DNA of 11,281 nucleotides, taken from the NCBI GenBank assembly GCA_003538495.1, contig DPSD01000537.1:2200-13480 (forward strand), written 5' to 3'. The DNA is from Accumulibacter sp. (GTDB taxonomy: Bacteria > Pseudomonadota > Gammaproteobacteria > Burkholderiales > Rhodocyclaceae). Shown piece after piece: positions 1-7,269 of the stretch (positions within the stretch are counted from its first letter, which is position 1; every line of letters begins with the position of its first letter). The notes below the pieces were generated by a model. It ran no database searches. It was not told the origin of the DNA and saw only the letters and a list, made by a program, of their open reading frames with translations. Position numbers and translations under genes: made by a program.

Positions 1-177
1 CCCGGCAACGTGCGCGAACTGCGCAACGCGCTCGAGCGGGCGAGCCTGCTGTGCGACGGCCTGGCGATCGAGCCCCGGCACCTGCCGGCGGAAATCACCC
101 GGCCGGCCGCCGGCCGCCGGGCGGCGAGCAGCACAGCCTGGCACCAGCTGATGGAGGTGATGGAGGTGATTGAGCCG
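1..177 (+). CDS. Sigma-54-dependent activator, C-terminal end of AAA+ domain (partial, 5' end outside window, no stop of its own)
   Basis: The first codons read [14 protein letters not shown], the conserved end of the AAA+ domain of sigma-54 (RpoN) activators of the NtrC/PilR type, followed by the usual L-C-D-G and H-L-P-A-E-I segment that closes this domain. In the family this ATPase remodels sigma-54 RNA polymerase. A Fis-type helix-turn-helix normally follows, but here the frame runs through about 25 Ala/Arg/Met-rich residues straight into the DUF4126 protein with no stop codon and no recognisable HTH. The other two frames do carry stops nearby (TGA at 158, 167 and 171), so a small frameshift would end the gene there. 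It may be a truncated activator, a decayed gene, or part of a real fusion. The end given is the point before the DUF4126 start and is not a stop codon. Confidence 0.7.
162..170 (+). promoter_or_regulatory. Shine-Dalgarno sequence that sets the DUF4126 start
   Basis: GGAGGTGAT lies 7 bases before the ATG at 178 and matches the 16S rRNA anti-Shine-Dalgarno almost perfectly. An identical GGAGGTGAT lies directly upstream at 153-161, giving a tandem duplication of the site. This is the main reason for placing the DUF4126 start at 178 and not in the upstream activator reading frame. Confidence 0.75.
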
Positions 178-789
178 ATGGGCGCGATGGCGCCGATGGA
201 GTCGCTGCCCCTCGACCTGGCGGGTTTGCTGGCGGTTGCCGCAGGCGTCGGCTGGGCGTCGGGAATCCGCCTGTACGCCACGCTGTTTGTCGTTGGCCTG
301 GCCGGCCGCCTGCACTGGGTGGCGCTGCCGGATGGCCTGCGGGTGCTCGAACACCCGTGGGTCCTGGCGGCGGCAGGCCTGATGTTGCTGGTCGAGTTCC
401 TGGCCGACAAGCTGCCGATCGTCGATTCGGCCTGGGACAGCGTGCACAGCTTGATCCGCATCCCGGCTGGCGCGGCGCTGGCGGCGATGGCCTTTGGCGG
501 GCAGGGCGTCGAGTGGCAGACGGCGATGGCCATCGTCGGCGGCAGCCTGGCGGCCGGCGCGCATCTGGCCAAGGCGGGGACCCGGCTGGCGATCAATCTG
601 TCGCCCGAGCCGTTCAGCAATCTGGTCGCGTCGCTGGGCGAGGATTCACTGGTGCTGCTGGGTCTGTGGTTGATGTTTGCACACCCCTGGCTGCTGCTCG
701 CCTTCCTGGCGCTGTTCGTTGCCACTCTGGTCTGGCTGCTGCCGAAGCTGTATCGACTGCTGGTCGGGCGTCGGCGGGCGCATCGCTGA
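178..789 (+). CDS. DUF4126 family integral membrane protein
   Basis: This 203-residue hydrophobic protein has the DUF4126 hallmarks: a G-W-A-S-G-I-R-L-Y motif near residue 25 at the end of the first membrane segment, E-F-L-A-D-K-L-P followed by V-D-S-A-W-D (residues 73-87), a K-A-G-T-R-L motif near 132, and S-P-E-P-F-S-N-L near 142. Membrane segments are visible at about residues 14-42, 60-76, 95-107, 115-130 and 157-187, and the tail is basic (R-R-R-A-H-R). The family has no established function. The ATG at 178 follows a perfect Shine-Dalgarno, and several in-frame ATGs nearby (151, 187, 196) are less well placed. The same frame is open to the left window edge, so an automatic caller might report a longer, fused protein. 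It converges on the 109-residue membrane protein gene, with only 13 bases between the two stop codons. Confidence 0.85.
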   Translation: MGAMAPMESLPLDLAGLLAVAAGVGWASGIRLYATLFVVGLAGRLHWVALPDGLRVLEHPWVLAAAGLMLLVEFLADKLPIVDSAWDSVHSLIRIPAGAALAAMAFGGQGVEWQTAMAIVGGSLAAGAHLAKAGTRLAINLSPEPFSNLVASLGEDSLVLLGLWLMFAHPWLLLAFLALFVATLVWLLPKLYRLLVGRRRAHR

Positions 790-802
790 GCGCCGAAGCC
801 GC

Positions 803-1132
803 TCACGGCCTGGCCAGGGCGATGCGCTCGCCGGTCCACGCCATGCCGCCGAGCACCGCCAGCACCGAAGCGATCAGCAGCGCGACGCAGATCACGCGGT
901 ACAGCCTGGGGCTGCCGGCGCGGTCGGCGATGGCCAGAATGTGCAGGGCGCCCCAGGTGACCGCCAGGCCAATCAGCAGCGGAACGCCGAGCACCTGCCA
1001 CTCGACACCGTTCAGTGACCCCATGCGGTTCTCGCGCCAGGGGACGGCGAGGAAGACGCCGAAGGTCCAGAACAGCGCGATGCTGCCGCAGGCGCAGATT
1101 GCGGCGACGCCGCGGGTGATCCAGTTCTCCAT
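803..1132 (-). CDS. Small membrane protein with three predicted transmembrane helices, unknown function
   Basis: This 109-residue protein has hydrophobic segments at about residues 9-31, 47-69 and 78-99, joined by short charged loops (P-W-R-E-N-R and A-D-R-A-G-S-P-R). I recognise no family. The ATG at 1132 was chosen because a GAGGA-like ribosome-binding site lies about seven bases upstream and the protein then begins just before the first helix. The frame extends to a TTG at 1213 that overlaps the stop of the upstream methyltransferase gene as TTGA, but the extra 27 residues are Arg/Pro-rich and unlike a membrane protein start. It lies 77 bases downstream of the methyltransferase on the same strand, so the two may be co-transcribed. 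Nothing in the sequence shows its substrate or partner. Confidence 0.6.
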   Translation of the reverse strand: MENWITRGVAAICACGSIALFWTFGVFLAVPWRENRMGSLNGVEWQVLGVPLLIGLAVTWGALHILAIADRAGSPRLYRVICVALLIASVLAVLGGMAWTGERIALARP

Positions 1133-1209
1133 TGCCAGTCCTCGCCTGCCTGCTGGGTTGATTACGGGTGGGTGCTGATCGGTGCGCGCTCGGCGACCCG
1201 GTATCTCGG

Positions 1210-2031
1210 TCAATAGATGAAGCGGTCGCGCAGCCCGTCGAGATTCAGCTGGTGCAGGATCTGTTCGAGTCGGGCAGTGGCGTTGCCGCGCGGCTGGCCG
1301 GTGTGCCTGGCCACGATCAGCTCGTTCTTCAGTGAGTGTTCCCAGCCGACCAGTTCGGTGACCTGCAGCTGATAGCCGCGCGCTTCGAGTTGCAGGCAGC
1401 GTAACGCGTTGGTCAGCTGGCTGCCGAATTCGCGGGTGTGCAGCGGATGCCGCCAGATCTCGGACAGCGGCGTCCTGGCGAAGGACTCGTTCTTCTTGCT
1501 GCGCAACTGCGCGGCAACCTCGGCCTGGCAGCAGGGGACCAGAACGATGAACTTCGCCTGCTTGTGGAAGGCGAAGCGGATCGCGTCGTCGGTGGCGGTG
1601 TCGCAGGCGTGCAACGCGGTGACCAGGTCGATCTGCGCGGGCAGCGCCGGCGAATCAATGGCGTTCTCGATGCACAGGTTGAGGAAGGACATGCGGGCGA
1701 AGCCCAGCCGGCTGGCCAGATCGCGGGCGTTGTCTACCAGTTCCGGGCGGGTCTCGATGCCGTAGATGTGGCCGTCGTCCCGGCTCTTGAAGAACAGGTC
1801 GTAGAGGATGAAGCCGAGGTAGGACTTGCCCGCGCCATGGTCGGCCAGGGTCAGGGTGCCGTTGGTGGCGACCAGCTCGGCGAGCAGTGGCTCGATGAAA
1901 TGGAACAGGTGATTGACCTGCTTCAGCTTGCGCCGGCTGTCCTGGTTGAGCTTGCCGTCGCGGGTCAGGATGTGCAGTGCCTGGAGCAGTTCAAGCGACT
2001 GTCCGGGCCTGATTTCGGGGATCGGCGGCAA
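1210..2031 (-). CDS. SAM-dependent methyltransferase (Methyltransf_32-like)
   Basis: This 273-residue cytoplasmic protein has a class I methyltransferase core. The SAM-binding motif I is L-A-D-H-G-A-G-K-S-Y-L-G-F at residues 62-74, the acidic end of strand 2 is Y-G-I-E-T-R at 90-95, and motif IV is L-V-T-A-L-H-A-C-D-T-A-T-D-D-A-I at 136-151, followed by V-L-V-P-C-C at 163-168. The combination of L-H-A-C-D-T-A-T and V-P-C-C fits the Methyltransf_32 family, whose bacterial members mostly have no known substrate. The start is TTG at 2031: an AGGAC ribosome-binding site (2036-2040) sits four bases upstream and no ATG in the right frame lies near the conserved beginning. It is transcribed divergently from the GTPase gene. 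The methyl acceptor, whether RNA, protein or small molecule, cannot be told from the sequence. Confidence 0.8.
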   Translation of the reverse strand: MPPIPEIRPGQSLELLQALHILTRDGKLNQDSRRKLKQVNHLFHFIEPLLAELVATNGTLTLADHGAGKSYLGFILYDLFFKSRDDGHIYGIETRPELVDNARDLASRLGFARMSFLNLCIENAIDSPALPAQIDLVTALHACDTATDDAIRFAFHKQAKFIVLVPCCQAEVAAQLRSKKNESFARTPLSEIWRHPLHTREFGSQLTNALRCLQLEARGYQLQVTELVGWEHSLKNELIVARHTGQPRGNATARLEQILHQLNLDGLRDRFIY

Positions 2032-2143
2032 ATTTGTCCTGAAGTTGATGGCGACTGGACCTGCATTCTAGCGCTTCAGGTCTTGTTGCGGCCGCTTTGG
2101 CGCCTGTATGAGACGCTGCCAAAGGCCAGAGAGGGTCAAGCAG

Positions 2144-2152
2144 TGGGATAAT
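2144..2152 (+). promoter_or_regulatory. Putative extended -10 promoter for the RbgA/YlqF-like GTPase gene
   Basis: TGG followed by GATAAT forms an extended -10 element (TGn plus a five-of-six match to TATAAT). No good -35 hexamer is seen at 16-18 bases, as is common for extended -10 promoters. Transcription would start near 2159, leaving a leader of about 23 bases before the ATG at 2182. No strong Shine-Dalgarno is visible in that leader. Confidence 0.45.
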
Positions 2153-2181
2153 GCGCGGTCTTACCCTTTGTCGGACTTTGC

Positions 2182-3192
2182 ATGGCCATCCAGTGGTATC
2201 CCGGTCACATGAACTCGGCGCGCTTGAAAGTCGCCGAGACGATGGCGTCGATCGACGTGGTCATCGAGCTGCTCGATGCGCGCCTGCCCGAGGCCAGCAC
2301 CAATCCAATGGTCCGCGACCTCCGCCTGCAGCGGCAGCGGCCATGCCTGAAGGTGCTCAACAAGGCCGATCTGGCCGATCCGCAGGTGACCCGGGCGTGG
2401 ATCGACCACTACAACCGGCAGGATGGCGTTCGCGCCGTCGCCCTGTCGTGCCGCCGGCCCGGCGACGTGACGCGCCTGCCGACCTTGTGCCAGGTCCTGG
2501 CGCCGCATCGCAGCGACAACGTCAAGCCCTTGCGGATGCTGATCATGGGCATTCCGAACGTCGGCAAGTCGACGCTGATGAATGTTCTGCTCAAGCGCAA
2601 GATCGCCAAGGTCGGCGACGAGCCCGCGGTAACCCGCTCGCAGCAGACCTCGCAGCTCGATATCCGGCATTCGATCACCGACACCCCGGGGCTGCTGTGG
2701 CCGAAGATCGCCTATCCGAGCGACGGCATGATGCTCGCTGCCAGCAACGCCGTCGGTCGCAACGCGATGATCGACGAAGAGGTGGCGACTTTTCTCGCCG
2801 GGCTGCTGCTGTTGCGCTACCCGGCGCTGCTGGCCAGTCGTTATGGCGTGCCGGCCGATGAACTGGCGGCTCTCGACGCGGTGGGCGTCATCGACCGGAT
2901 CGCCAGGCGTCGCGGCCTGCGCCGGCGCGGCGGCGACGCCGACCTGGAGAAAGCGGCGAAGGTCCTGCTGCAGGATTACCGGGACGGCGTCCTCGGCCGG
3001 ATCAGCCTGGAGACGCCGGACACGCGCGCCGTCATGCTGGCCAGCGAGGCGGCGAAGCAGCTGCCGCCGGATCGGCCGGATGGAGGCGCCGACGCGCCCG
3101 CGCCGGCTGGCACGGGCAGCGACGAGCAAGCGGCAGCGGTTCCCGGCGCCTTGGCGCCCGACACCTCGCCGCCGCTCGCCAACCGGCGCTAA
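2182..3192 (+). CDS. ylqF: Ribosome biogenesis GTPase, RbgA/YlqF family
   Basis: This 336-residue protein begins with the family signature I-Q-W-Y-P-G-H-M (residues 3-10) and has GTPase motifs in the circularly permuted order G4-G5-G1-G2-G3: N-K-A-D at 60-63, A-L-S-C at about 87-90, G-I-P-N-V-G-K-S-T at 123-131, a G2 threonine near 151 and D-T-P-G at 167-170. In Bacillus subtilis RbgA helps late maturation of the large ribosomal subunit, and the same role is inferred here. The C-terminal helical region (about 195-290) is followed by a 40-residue Ala/Pro/Gly-rich tail that is longer than usual and probably disordered. The ATG is fixed by the conserved N-terminus, although no clear ribosome-binding site precedes it. 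The acyltransferase gene starts 83 bases downstream on the same strand. Confidence 0.92.
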   Translation: MAIQWYPGHMNSARLKVAETMASIDVVIELLDARLPEASTNPMVRDLRLQRQRPCLKVLNKADLADPQVTRAWIDHYNRQDGVRAVALSCRRPGDVTRLPTLCQVLAPHRSDNVKPLRMLIMGIPNVGKSTLMNVLLKRKIAKVGDEPAVTRSQQTSQLDIRHSITDTPGLLWPKIAYPSDGMMLAASNAVGRNAMIDEEVATFLAGLLLLRYPALLASRYGVPADELAALDAVGVIDRIARRRGLRRRGGDADLEKAAKVLLQDYRDGVLGRISLETPDTRAVMLASEAAKQLPPDRPDGGADAPAPAGTGSDEQAAAVPGALAPDTSPPLANRR

Positions 3193-3275
3193 TCGGCGCT
3201 GGCCGGCACGATCCCCGTTGATGGTTGGTCGCCCCGCATGGCCAGCGCCTCCTTACCTCGTCGCACGCATTCCTG

Positions 3276-4178
3276 ATGTTCAGTTTCTTGCCCGCGCCAC
3301 TGATTGGACTGATCGCCGCCGCATTGCTGGCGGTCAACACGCTGTGGTGGGTGCCGATCCTGCTGCTGCTGGCGATCGTCAAGCTGCTCCTGCCGGTCAG
3401 GGCGCTGCGCCGGCGTCTCGACCCGGCGCTGGTTCGTGTTGCCGAGGCCTGGATCGCGTGCAACAGCGCCTGGATGCGGCTCACCCAGAAATGCCACTGG
3501 GACGTCGAGGGGATCGACGGGCTCGATCCGCGTGGCTGGTATCTGGTCAATGGCAACCATCAGTCGTGGGTTGACATCCTGGTCTTGCAGCACCTGCTGA
3601 ACCAGCGCATTCCTTTGCTCAAGTTTTTCCTCAAACAGCAGCTGGTCTGGGTGCCGGTGATCGGGCTGGCCTGGTGGGCGCTCGACTTTCCGTTCATGCG
3701 CCGGCATGGCGAGGAAGTGCTCAAGAGGCACCCGGAGTTACGCAGGCGGGACCAGGAGGCGACGCGCAGGGCCTGCGAGAAGTTCGCGCTGATCCCGACC
3801 AGCGTCGTGAACTTCAGCGAGGGGACGCGCTTCACGCCAGCCAAGCAGCAGCGACAGCAGTCGCCCTATCGGCACCTGTTGCGACCGAAGGCAGGTGGTA
3901 TTGCGATGGCCTTGAGCGTGCTGGGCGACAAGTTCCGGGCGATTCTCGATGTGACCATCGTCTATCCCGGCGGCGCGCCCGATTTCTGGCAGTTTCTCTG
4001 CGGCAGGATGACTCTGGTCCAGGTTCGCGTGCGCAGCCTGCCGGTGCCCAGGCATCTGGCGAGCGGCGACTACGCCAGTGATCCGGCCGTTCGCGAAGCG
4101 TTCCAGCAATGGCTGCAGCAGATCTGGCACGACAAGGACCAGCAGATCGACAGCCTGCTGGCCAGTCGGCGGCGGTGA
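3276..4178 (+). CDS. yihG: YihG-like 1-acyl-sn-glycerol-3-phosphate acyltransferase
   Basis: This membrane-bound acyltransferase would convert lysophosphatidic acid to phosphatidic acid in phospholipid synthesis. One or two N-terminal membrane segments (about residues 5-40) are followed by the catalytic N-H-Q-S-W-V-D (H95 and D100 of the H-X4-D motif), K-F-F-L-K-Q-Q-L-V-W-V-P at 116-127, W-A-L-D-F-P-F-M-R-R at 134-143 and the substrate motif F-S-E-G-T-R-F at 180-186. The pattern L-K-R-H-P-E-L-R-R, the P-K-A-G-G-I-A-M-A-L segment and the C-terminal F-Q-Q-W-L-Q-Q-I-W match E. coli YihG along the whole length (about 300 versus 310 residues), which sets it apart from housekeeping PlsC. I place the start at ATG 3276. 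The frame also opens at TTG 3225, which would add 17 polar residues before the first helix. Neither start has a clear ribosome-binding site. Confidence 0.88.
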   Translation: MFSFLPAPLIGLIAAALLAVNTLWWVPILLLLAIVKLLLPVRALRRRLDPALVRVAEAWIACNSAWMRLTQKCHWDVEGIDGLDPRGWYLVNGNHQSWVDILVLQHLLNQRIPLLKFFLKQQLVWVPVIGLAWWALDFPFMRRHGEEVLKRHPELRRRDQEATRRACEKFALIPTSVVNFSEGTRFTPAKQQRQQSPYRHLLRPKAGGIAMALSVLGDKFRAILDVTIVYPGGAPDFWQFLCGRMTLVQVRVRSLPVPRHLASGDYASDPAVREAFQQWLQQIWHDKDQQIDSLLASRRR

Positions 4179-4280
4179 ATGGATCCGCCCTCGATCGGCC
4201 GCCGCTGCGCAGCTTCGGTGGTCTCGACGTATCATCGCCATCTTTGATCTCAGGCTGTCGGTTCACCCCGACGGCAGAGG

Positions 4281-7001
4281 ATGCGGCCAGCGATGCCATC
4301 GCTTCAGATCGTCCATAGCAAGCTTCACCGTCCCCGCGTCGTCGGCGATTTCGTCGACCGCGGCGAGCCGCTGCGTCTGCTCGAAGCGGGCAGCCAGCTG
4401 CCACTGACCCTGCTGTCGGCGCCGCCAGGCTATGGCAAGACGTCGCTGGTCGCGCACTGGCTCGATGGCTACGCGGGCCAGGGCCACCGGTGCGCCTGGC
4501 TGTCGCTTGACGAGACAGACAGCGATCCGCTGGTTTTCTTGCGCTACTTCGTGGCCGCGGTGCGGAGCGCGATGGCCGACGCCTGCCGCGAGACGCTGAA
4601 TGCCCTGGAGGAGGCGCCGCAGCCGTCGCTGGAGTTCCTGGTCGGCAGCCTGAGCAACGATCTCGACGCCCTGCCAACACCGCTGGTGCTGGTCCTCGAC
4701 GACTACCAGCGCATCGACTCGCCGGCGACGCACGCGCTTCTCGACCGCCTGCTGGCGCGTCCGGCCAGCCATCTGCACCTGGTGATCGTCAGCCGCCACG
4801 AACCGGCCCTGGCGCTTGCCGCCTCGCGCGTTCGCCAGACGATGATCGAGATCCGGGCGCCGCAGCTGCAATTCTCCGACCAGGACAGCGCGACCCTGAT
4901 CGAGCGCTGCGTCGGTCGCGCGGTGCCGCCGGCGGCGCTGGCGCAACTGGCCAGCAGCACCGAGGGCTGGCCGGCCGGCGTCCGCCTGGCAGCGCTGGCG
5001 TTGACCTCCGGCCACGGCGACGACGCCGCTCTGGCAGCCAGCGCTTTCAGCGGTGCCACACCGCAAGTGCGGCAGTATTTCATCGAGGAAGTGCTCTCGC
5101 AGCAGTCCGATGCGATGCGTGACGGGCTGCTCAGGACGGCAGTTCTCGACCGTTTCTGTGCCCCCTTGTGCGCCGCGCTTTTCGGTTCCAGCGCGGCCGC
5201 CGCCGAGCCGTGTCCCGGGGAGGCCTTCGTCCAGTTCGCGACCACCGGTGCCGCGCTCTGTAGCGCGATCGACGAGCGACACCAGTGGTATCGCTACCAG
5301 CGCCTTTTTCGGCAGTTCCTGCAGCGGCAGCTCGGCATCGAGCGTACCGCCGACGAGATCGCCGAGCTGCATCGACGAGCGGCCGCCTGGTTCGAGACCC
5401 AGGCCCTGCCCGAAGACGCGATTCCCCACCTGCTGGCTGCCGCCGGGGCGGCCGCTGCCGGGCAGTTGCTGGTCCGCCAGCAGCAGTGGCTGCTCGACCG
5501 CCAGCAGCGGCGGCGACTTGCGCATTGCTTGCGGCTGTTGCCGCCAGACAGCGTTGAGAACGATCCCGAAGTACTGCTGCTGAAGGCCTGGTTGATGCAC
5601 CACCAGGGTCGCCATATCGAGACGCCCGCGGTTCTCGACCGGATCGAGGCGCTGCTTGGAACCGATCCCCCCCGGCCGGAGGCGCAGCGTCTCGAGGATT
5701 TGCGTGGTGGCATCCTGTCGCTGCGCAGCGTCCAGGACTACTTGCACGGCCGCGCCAAACTCGCCGGAGCGGCTGCCGAGCAGGCCCTGCAGCAGCTCTC
5801 CGAGGAGGCCACGCACGCCCGGGTCAACGCCCTGACGGTGCTCGCGCTGAGTCGGCAAATGAACGGTCAACTGGAAGCGGCGCGGCAGGGCATTCAGCAG
5901 GCCCTGACACGCGCCGCAGGGCCGATCGATCGCTGCCAGGCGCCGTTGGTGGCGACCCTGTGCTTCATCGACTGGGTGGCCGCAGACCTGTCGGCGCTGC
6001 AGTGGACGGCCAGGCAGAATTACCAGCAGGGCGACGGCAGCGCCGACTGCGCAGGAAACTCGGCGCTTGGCTCTTACTTCCTTGGTCTGGTTCAGTATCA
6101 GCGCAACGAACTGCTGCCGGCCGAGGCGACGCTGGCGCCCGCGCTTGCCGCACGCGCGGCGCCGCCCCTTGGCTATCGGACCGAGATCTCGTTCGCCCTG
6201 GCCGCGGTCTATCAGGCGCTGGGGCAGGCGGACCGGGCGTGCGCCATCGTCGACACGGTATGCGAGCATCTGTCGCGCAAAGGCGATTCGCCGGCCTTGT
6301 TTCGCGCCCTGGCCTTCCGGGCCGAGATCGCGCTGCGCCAGGGGCGCGTCAGCGAGGCCATGGAGTGGGCACGCAATTTCGATCCGGGCCCGGTGCGCTT
6401 CGTTTATCGCTTTTTCAGCGCGCCGCACCTGACGCTGGTTCGGACCTGGATCGCCGAGGGCAGTGCCGAGAGCCGCGAGCAGGCGGCTCGTCTGCTGCAG
6501 CTGCTGGAAGCCGAGATGCAATCCAGGCACAACCTTCGCTTCCTGATCGAGGTGCTCGCCCTGCAGGCCCTGCTGCAGGTGGCTCAAGGTCACGACGCGG
6601 TTGCCGGCGATGTGCTCGGTCGTGCTGTAGCGCTGGCCCGGCCCGCCGGGTTCATCAGGCTGTTCGTCGACCTCGGGAGCGAACTTGCAAAGCCCCTGAA
6701 GCGCCTGCTTGCCGATCCGGCGAATGCGCGCTACGTCGGACAGATCCTCGTGGCGCTGAGCGACGAATGGTTGGTGACCGCTGGTCGGCAGCAGGTGGGA
6801 GCGGATCTCACGCGGCGCGAACTGAAGATCCTCAAGCTGCTCGCCGGTCGCTTGAGCAACGTCGAGATTTCGCAGGAACTGTGCATCTCGCGCGCAACCG
6901 TCAAGCGGCATACGCAGAATATCTACCGCAAGCTGCGCGCCTCGAGTCGCGGCGAAGCGGTGACCAGGGCCCGCACCCTCAAGGTTCTTTCCGACGGCTG
7001 A
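4281..7001 (+). CDS. LuxR-family transcriptional regulator, MalT-like large ATP-binding (LAL/STAND) type
   Basis: This 906-residue protein has the MalT layout. A STAND NTPase module carries Walker A A-P-P-G-Y-G-K-T (47-54), Walker B L-V-L-V-L-D-D-Y (135-142), the S-R-H-E-P sensor (171-175), T-E-G-W-P-A-G-V-R (227-235) and a Y-R-Y-x-x-L-F-x-x-F-L segment before a long helical TPR-like region (roughly 340-780). The last 66 residues are a GerE/LuxR helix-turn-helix with T-R-R-E-L-K-I-L, N-V-E-I-S-Q-E-L and S-R-A-T-V-K-R-H-T-Q-N-I-Y-R-K-L. Family members are switched on by ATP plus an inducer bound to the TPR region; the inducer here is unknown. No obvious target operon adjoins it, so it may act at a distance or on itself. 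ATG 4281 has an AGAGG touching it. ATG 4293, four codons later, would place that AGAGG 12 bases upstream and is also plausible. Confidence 0.9.
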   Translation: MRPAMPSLQIVHSKLHRPRVVGDFVDRGEPLRLLEAGSQLPLTLLSAPPGYGKTSLVAHWLDGYAGQGHRCAWLSLDETDSDPLVFLRYFVAAVRSAMADACRETLNALEEAPQPSLEFLVGSLSNDLDALPTPLVLVLDDYQRIDSPATHALLDRLLARPASHLHLVIVSRHEPALALAASRVRQTMIEIRAPQLQFSDQDSATLIERCVGRAVPPAALAQLASSTEGWPAGVRLAALALTSGHGDDAALAASAFSGATPQVRQYFIEEVLSQQSDAMRDGLLRTAVLDRFCAPLCAALFGSSAAAAEPCPGEAFVQFATTGAALCSAIDERHQWYRYQRLFRQFLQRQLGIERTADEIAELHRRAAAWFETQALPEDAIPHLLAAAGAAAAGQLLVRQQQWLLDRQQRRRLAHCLRLLPPDSVENDPEVLLLKAWLMHHQGRHIETPAVLDRIEALLGTDPPRPEAQRLEDLRGGILSLRSVQDYLHGRAKLAGAAAEQALQQLSEEATHARVNALTVLALSRQMNGQLEAARQGIQQALTRAAGPIDRCQAPLVATLCFIDWVAADLSALQWTARQNYQQGDGSADCAGNSALGSYFLGLVQYQRNELLPAEATLAPALAARAAPPLGYRTEISFALAAVYQALGQADRACAIVDTVCEHLSRKGDSPALFRALAFRAEIALRQGRVSEAMEWARNFDPGPVRFVYRFFSAPHLTLVRTWIAEGSAESREQAARLLQLLEAEMQSRHNLRFLIEVLALQALLQVAQGHDAVAGDVLGRAVALARPAGFIRLFVDLGSELAKPLKRLLADPANARYVGQILVALSDEWLVTAGRQQVGADLTRRELKILKLLAGRLSNVEISQELCISRATVKRHTQNIYRKLRASSRGEAVTRARTLKVLSDG

Positions 7002-7020
7002 TCCGTGGTCGGTGGGCTGG

Positions 7021-7053
7021 TTGTCTGAACGAAGCCTGAACGTTGTCTGAATG
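7021..7053 (+). repeat. Three tandem 11-bp direct repeats, possible operator
   Basis: Three consecutive 11-mers, TTGTCTGAACG (7021-7031), AAGCCTGAACG (7032-7042) and TTGTCTGAATG (7043-7053), share a CTGAA core at exactly 11-base intervals, about one helical turn. The array starts 20 bases after the LuxR-type regulator gene and lies about 200 bases upstream of the ParA gene. Helically phased repeats are typical of cooperative binding of a regulator on one face of DNA. Which protein, if any, binds here is not shown. Confidence 0.5.
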
Positions 7054-7252
7054 GTGGCGGAGTATCGCGATCCCCTTTCCTGGCGGGCATTTCCAGCGCC
7101 GTGGGGTGCGTCGCGGGAGGTCTTTTTCTGGCCCTTTGCCGCTCGTCCGCGGGCTTTCATTGACCTGCGTCAGCAAATCGCCAGAGATGTAAAAAATGGC
7201 CCGTTTTATGGCCCTTCGCGGCACTTCTTTTGGCTGGTTCTGCTTTTTGTAG

Positions 7253-7261
7253 TGGCATAAT
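7253..7261 (+). promoter_or_regulatory. Putative extended -10 promoter immediately before the ParA start codon
   Basis: TGG followed by CATAAT is an extended -10 element with a five-of-six hexamer. Initiation six to eight bases downstream would fall at about 7267-7270, which is at or next to the ATG at 7270. No Shine-Dalgarno is visible before that ATG, so the message may be leaderless. The best -35-like hexamer (TTGGCT) is about 20 bases upstream, outside the normal range. Confidence 0.4.
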
Positions 7262-7269
7262 TGCCGCCT

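Larger units (their letters stand above)
7002..7269. other. Intergenic region between the LuxR-type regulator and the ParA gene
   Basis: No credible gene lies in these 268 bases. The stretch is AT-richer than its surroundings in the last 100 bases. It contains the tandem 11-mers at 7021-7053, a TTGACC that could serve as a -35 box (7160-7165, no convincing -10 partner), an ATGGCCC direct repeat (7196-7202 and 7208-7214) and the extended -10 just before the ParA start. Short open frames crossing it have no ribosome-binding site or recognisable product. Confidence 0.6.

Noticed and set aside
1133..1213. N-terminal extension of the 109-residue membrane protein to a TTG overlapping the methyltransferase stop
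   Set aside because: The added residues are Arg/Pro-rich and not membrane-like, and the ATG at 1132 has a ribosome-binding site at good spacing.
2039..2080. CCTGAAG/CTTCAGG inverted repeat in the divergent region, considered as an operator
   Set aside because: The 7-bp arms are 28 bases apart and carry no further symmetry. Chance pairing is likely.
2161..3129. A 322-codon minus-strand frame opposite the GTPase gene
   Set aside because: The plus strand encodes unmistakable RbgA/YlqF motifs. The antisense product has no recognisable motif and a shadow-like composition.
4263..7160. A 965-codon open frame on the minus strand opposite the LuxR-type regulator
   Set aside because: It is antisense to a gene with clear Walker and helix-turn-helix motifs. 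Its product is Arg/Gln/Gly-rich with no domain, as expected from a high-GC shadow frame.
7051..7260. A 69-codon plus-strand frame in the intergenic region before the ParA gene
   Set aside because: It has no ribosome-binding site and no recognisable product, and it overlaps the putative promoter and the last tandem repeat.
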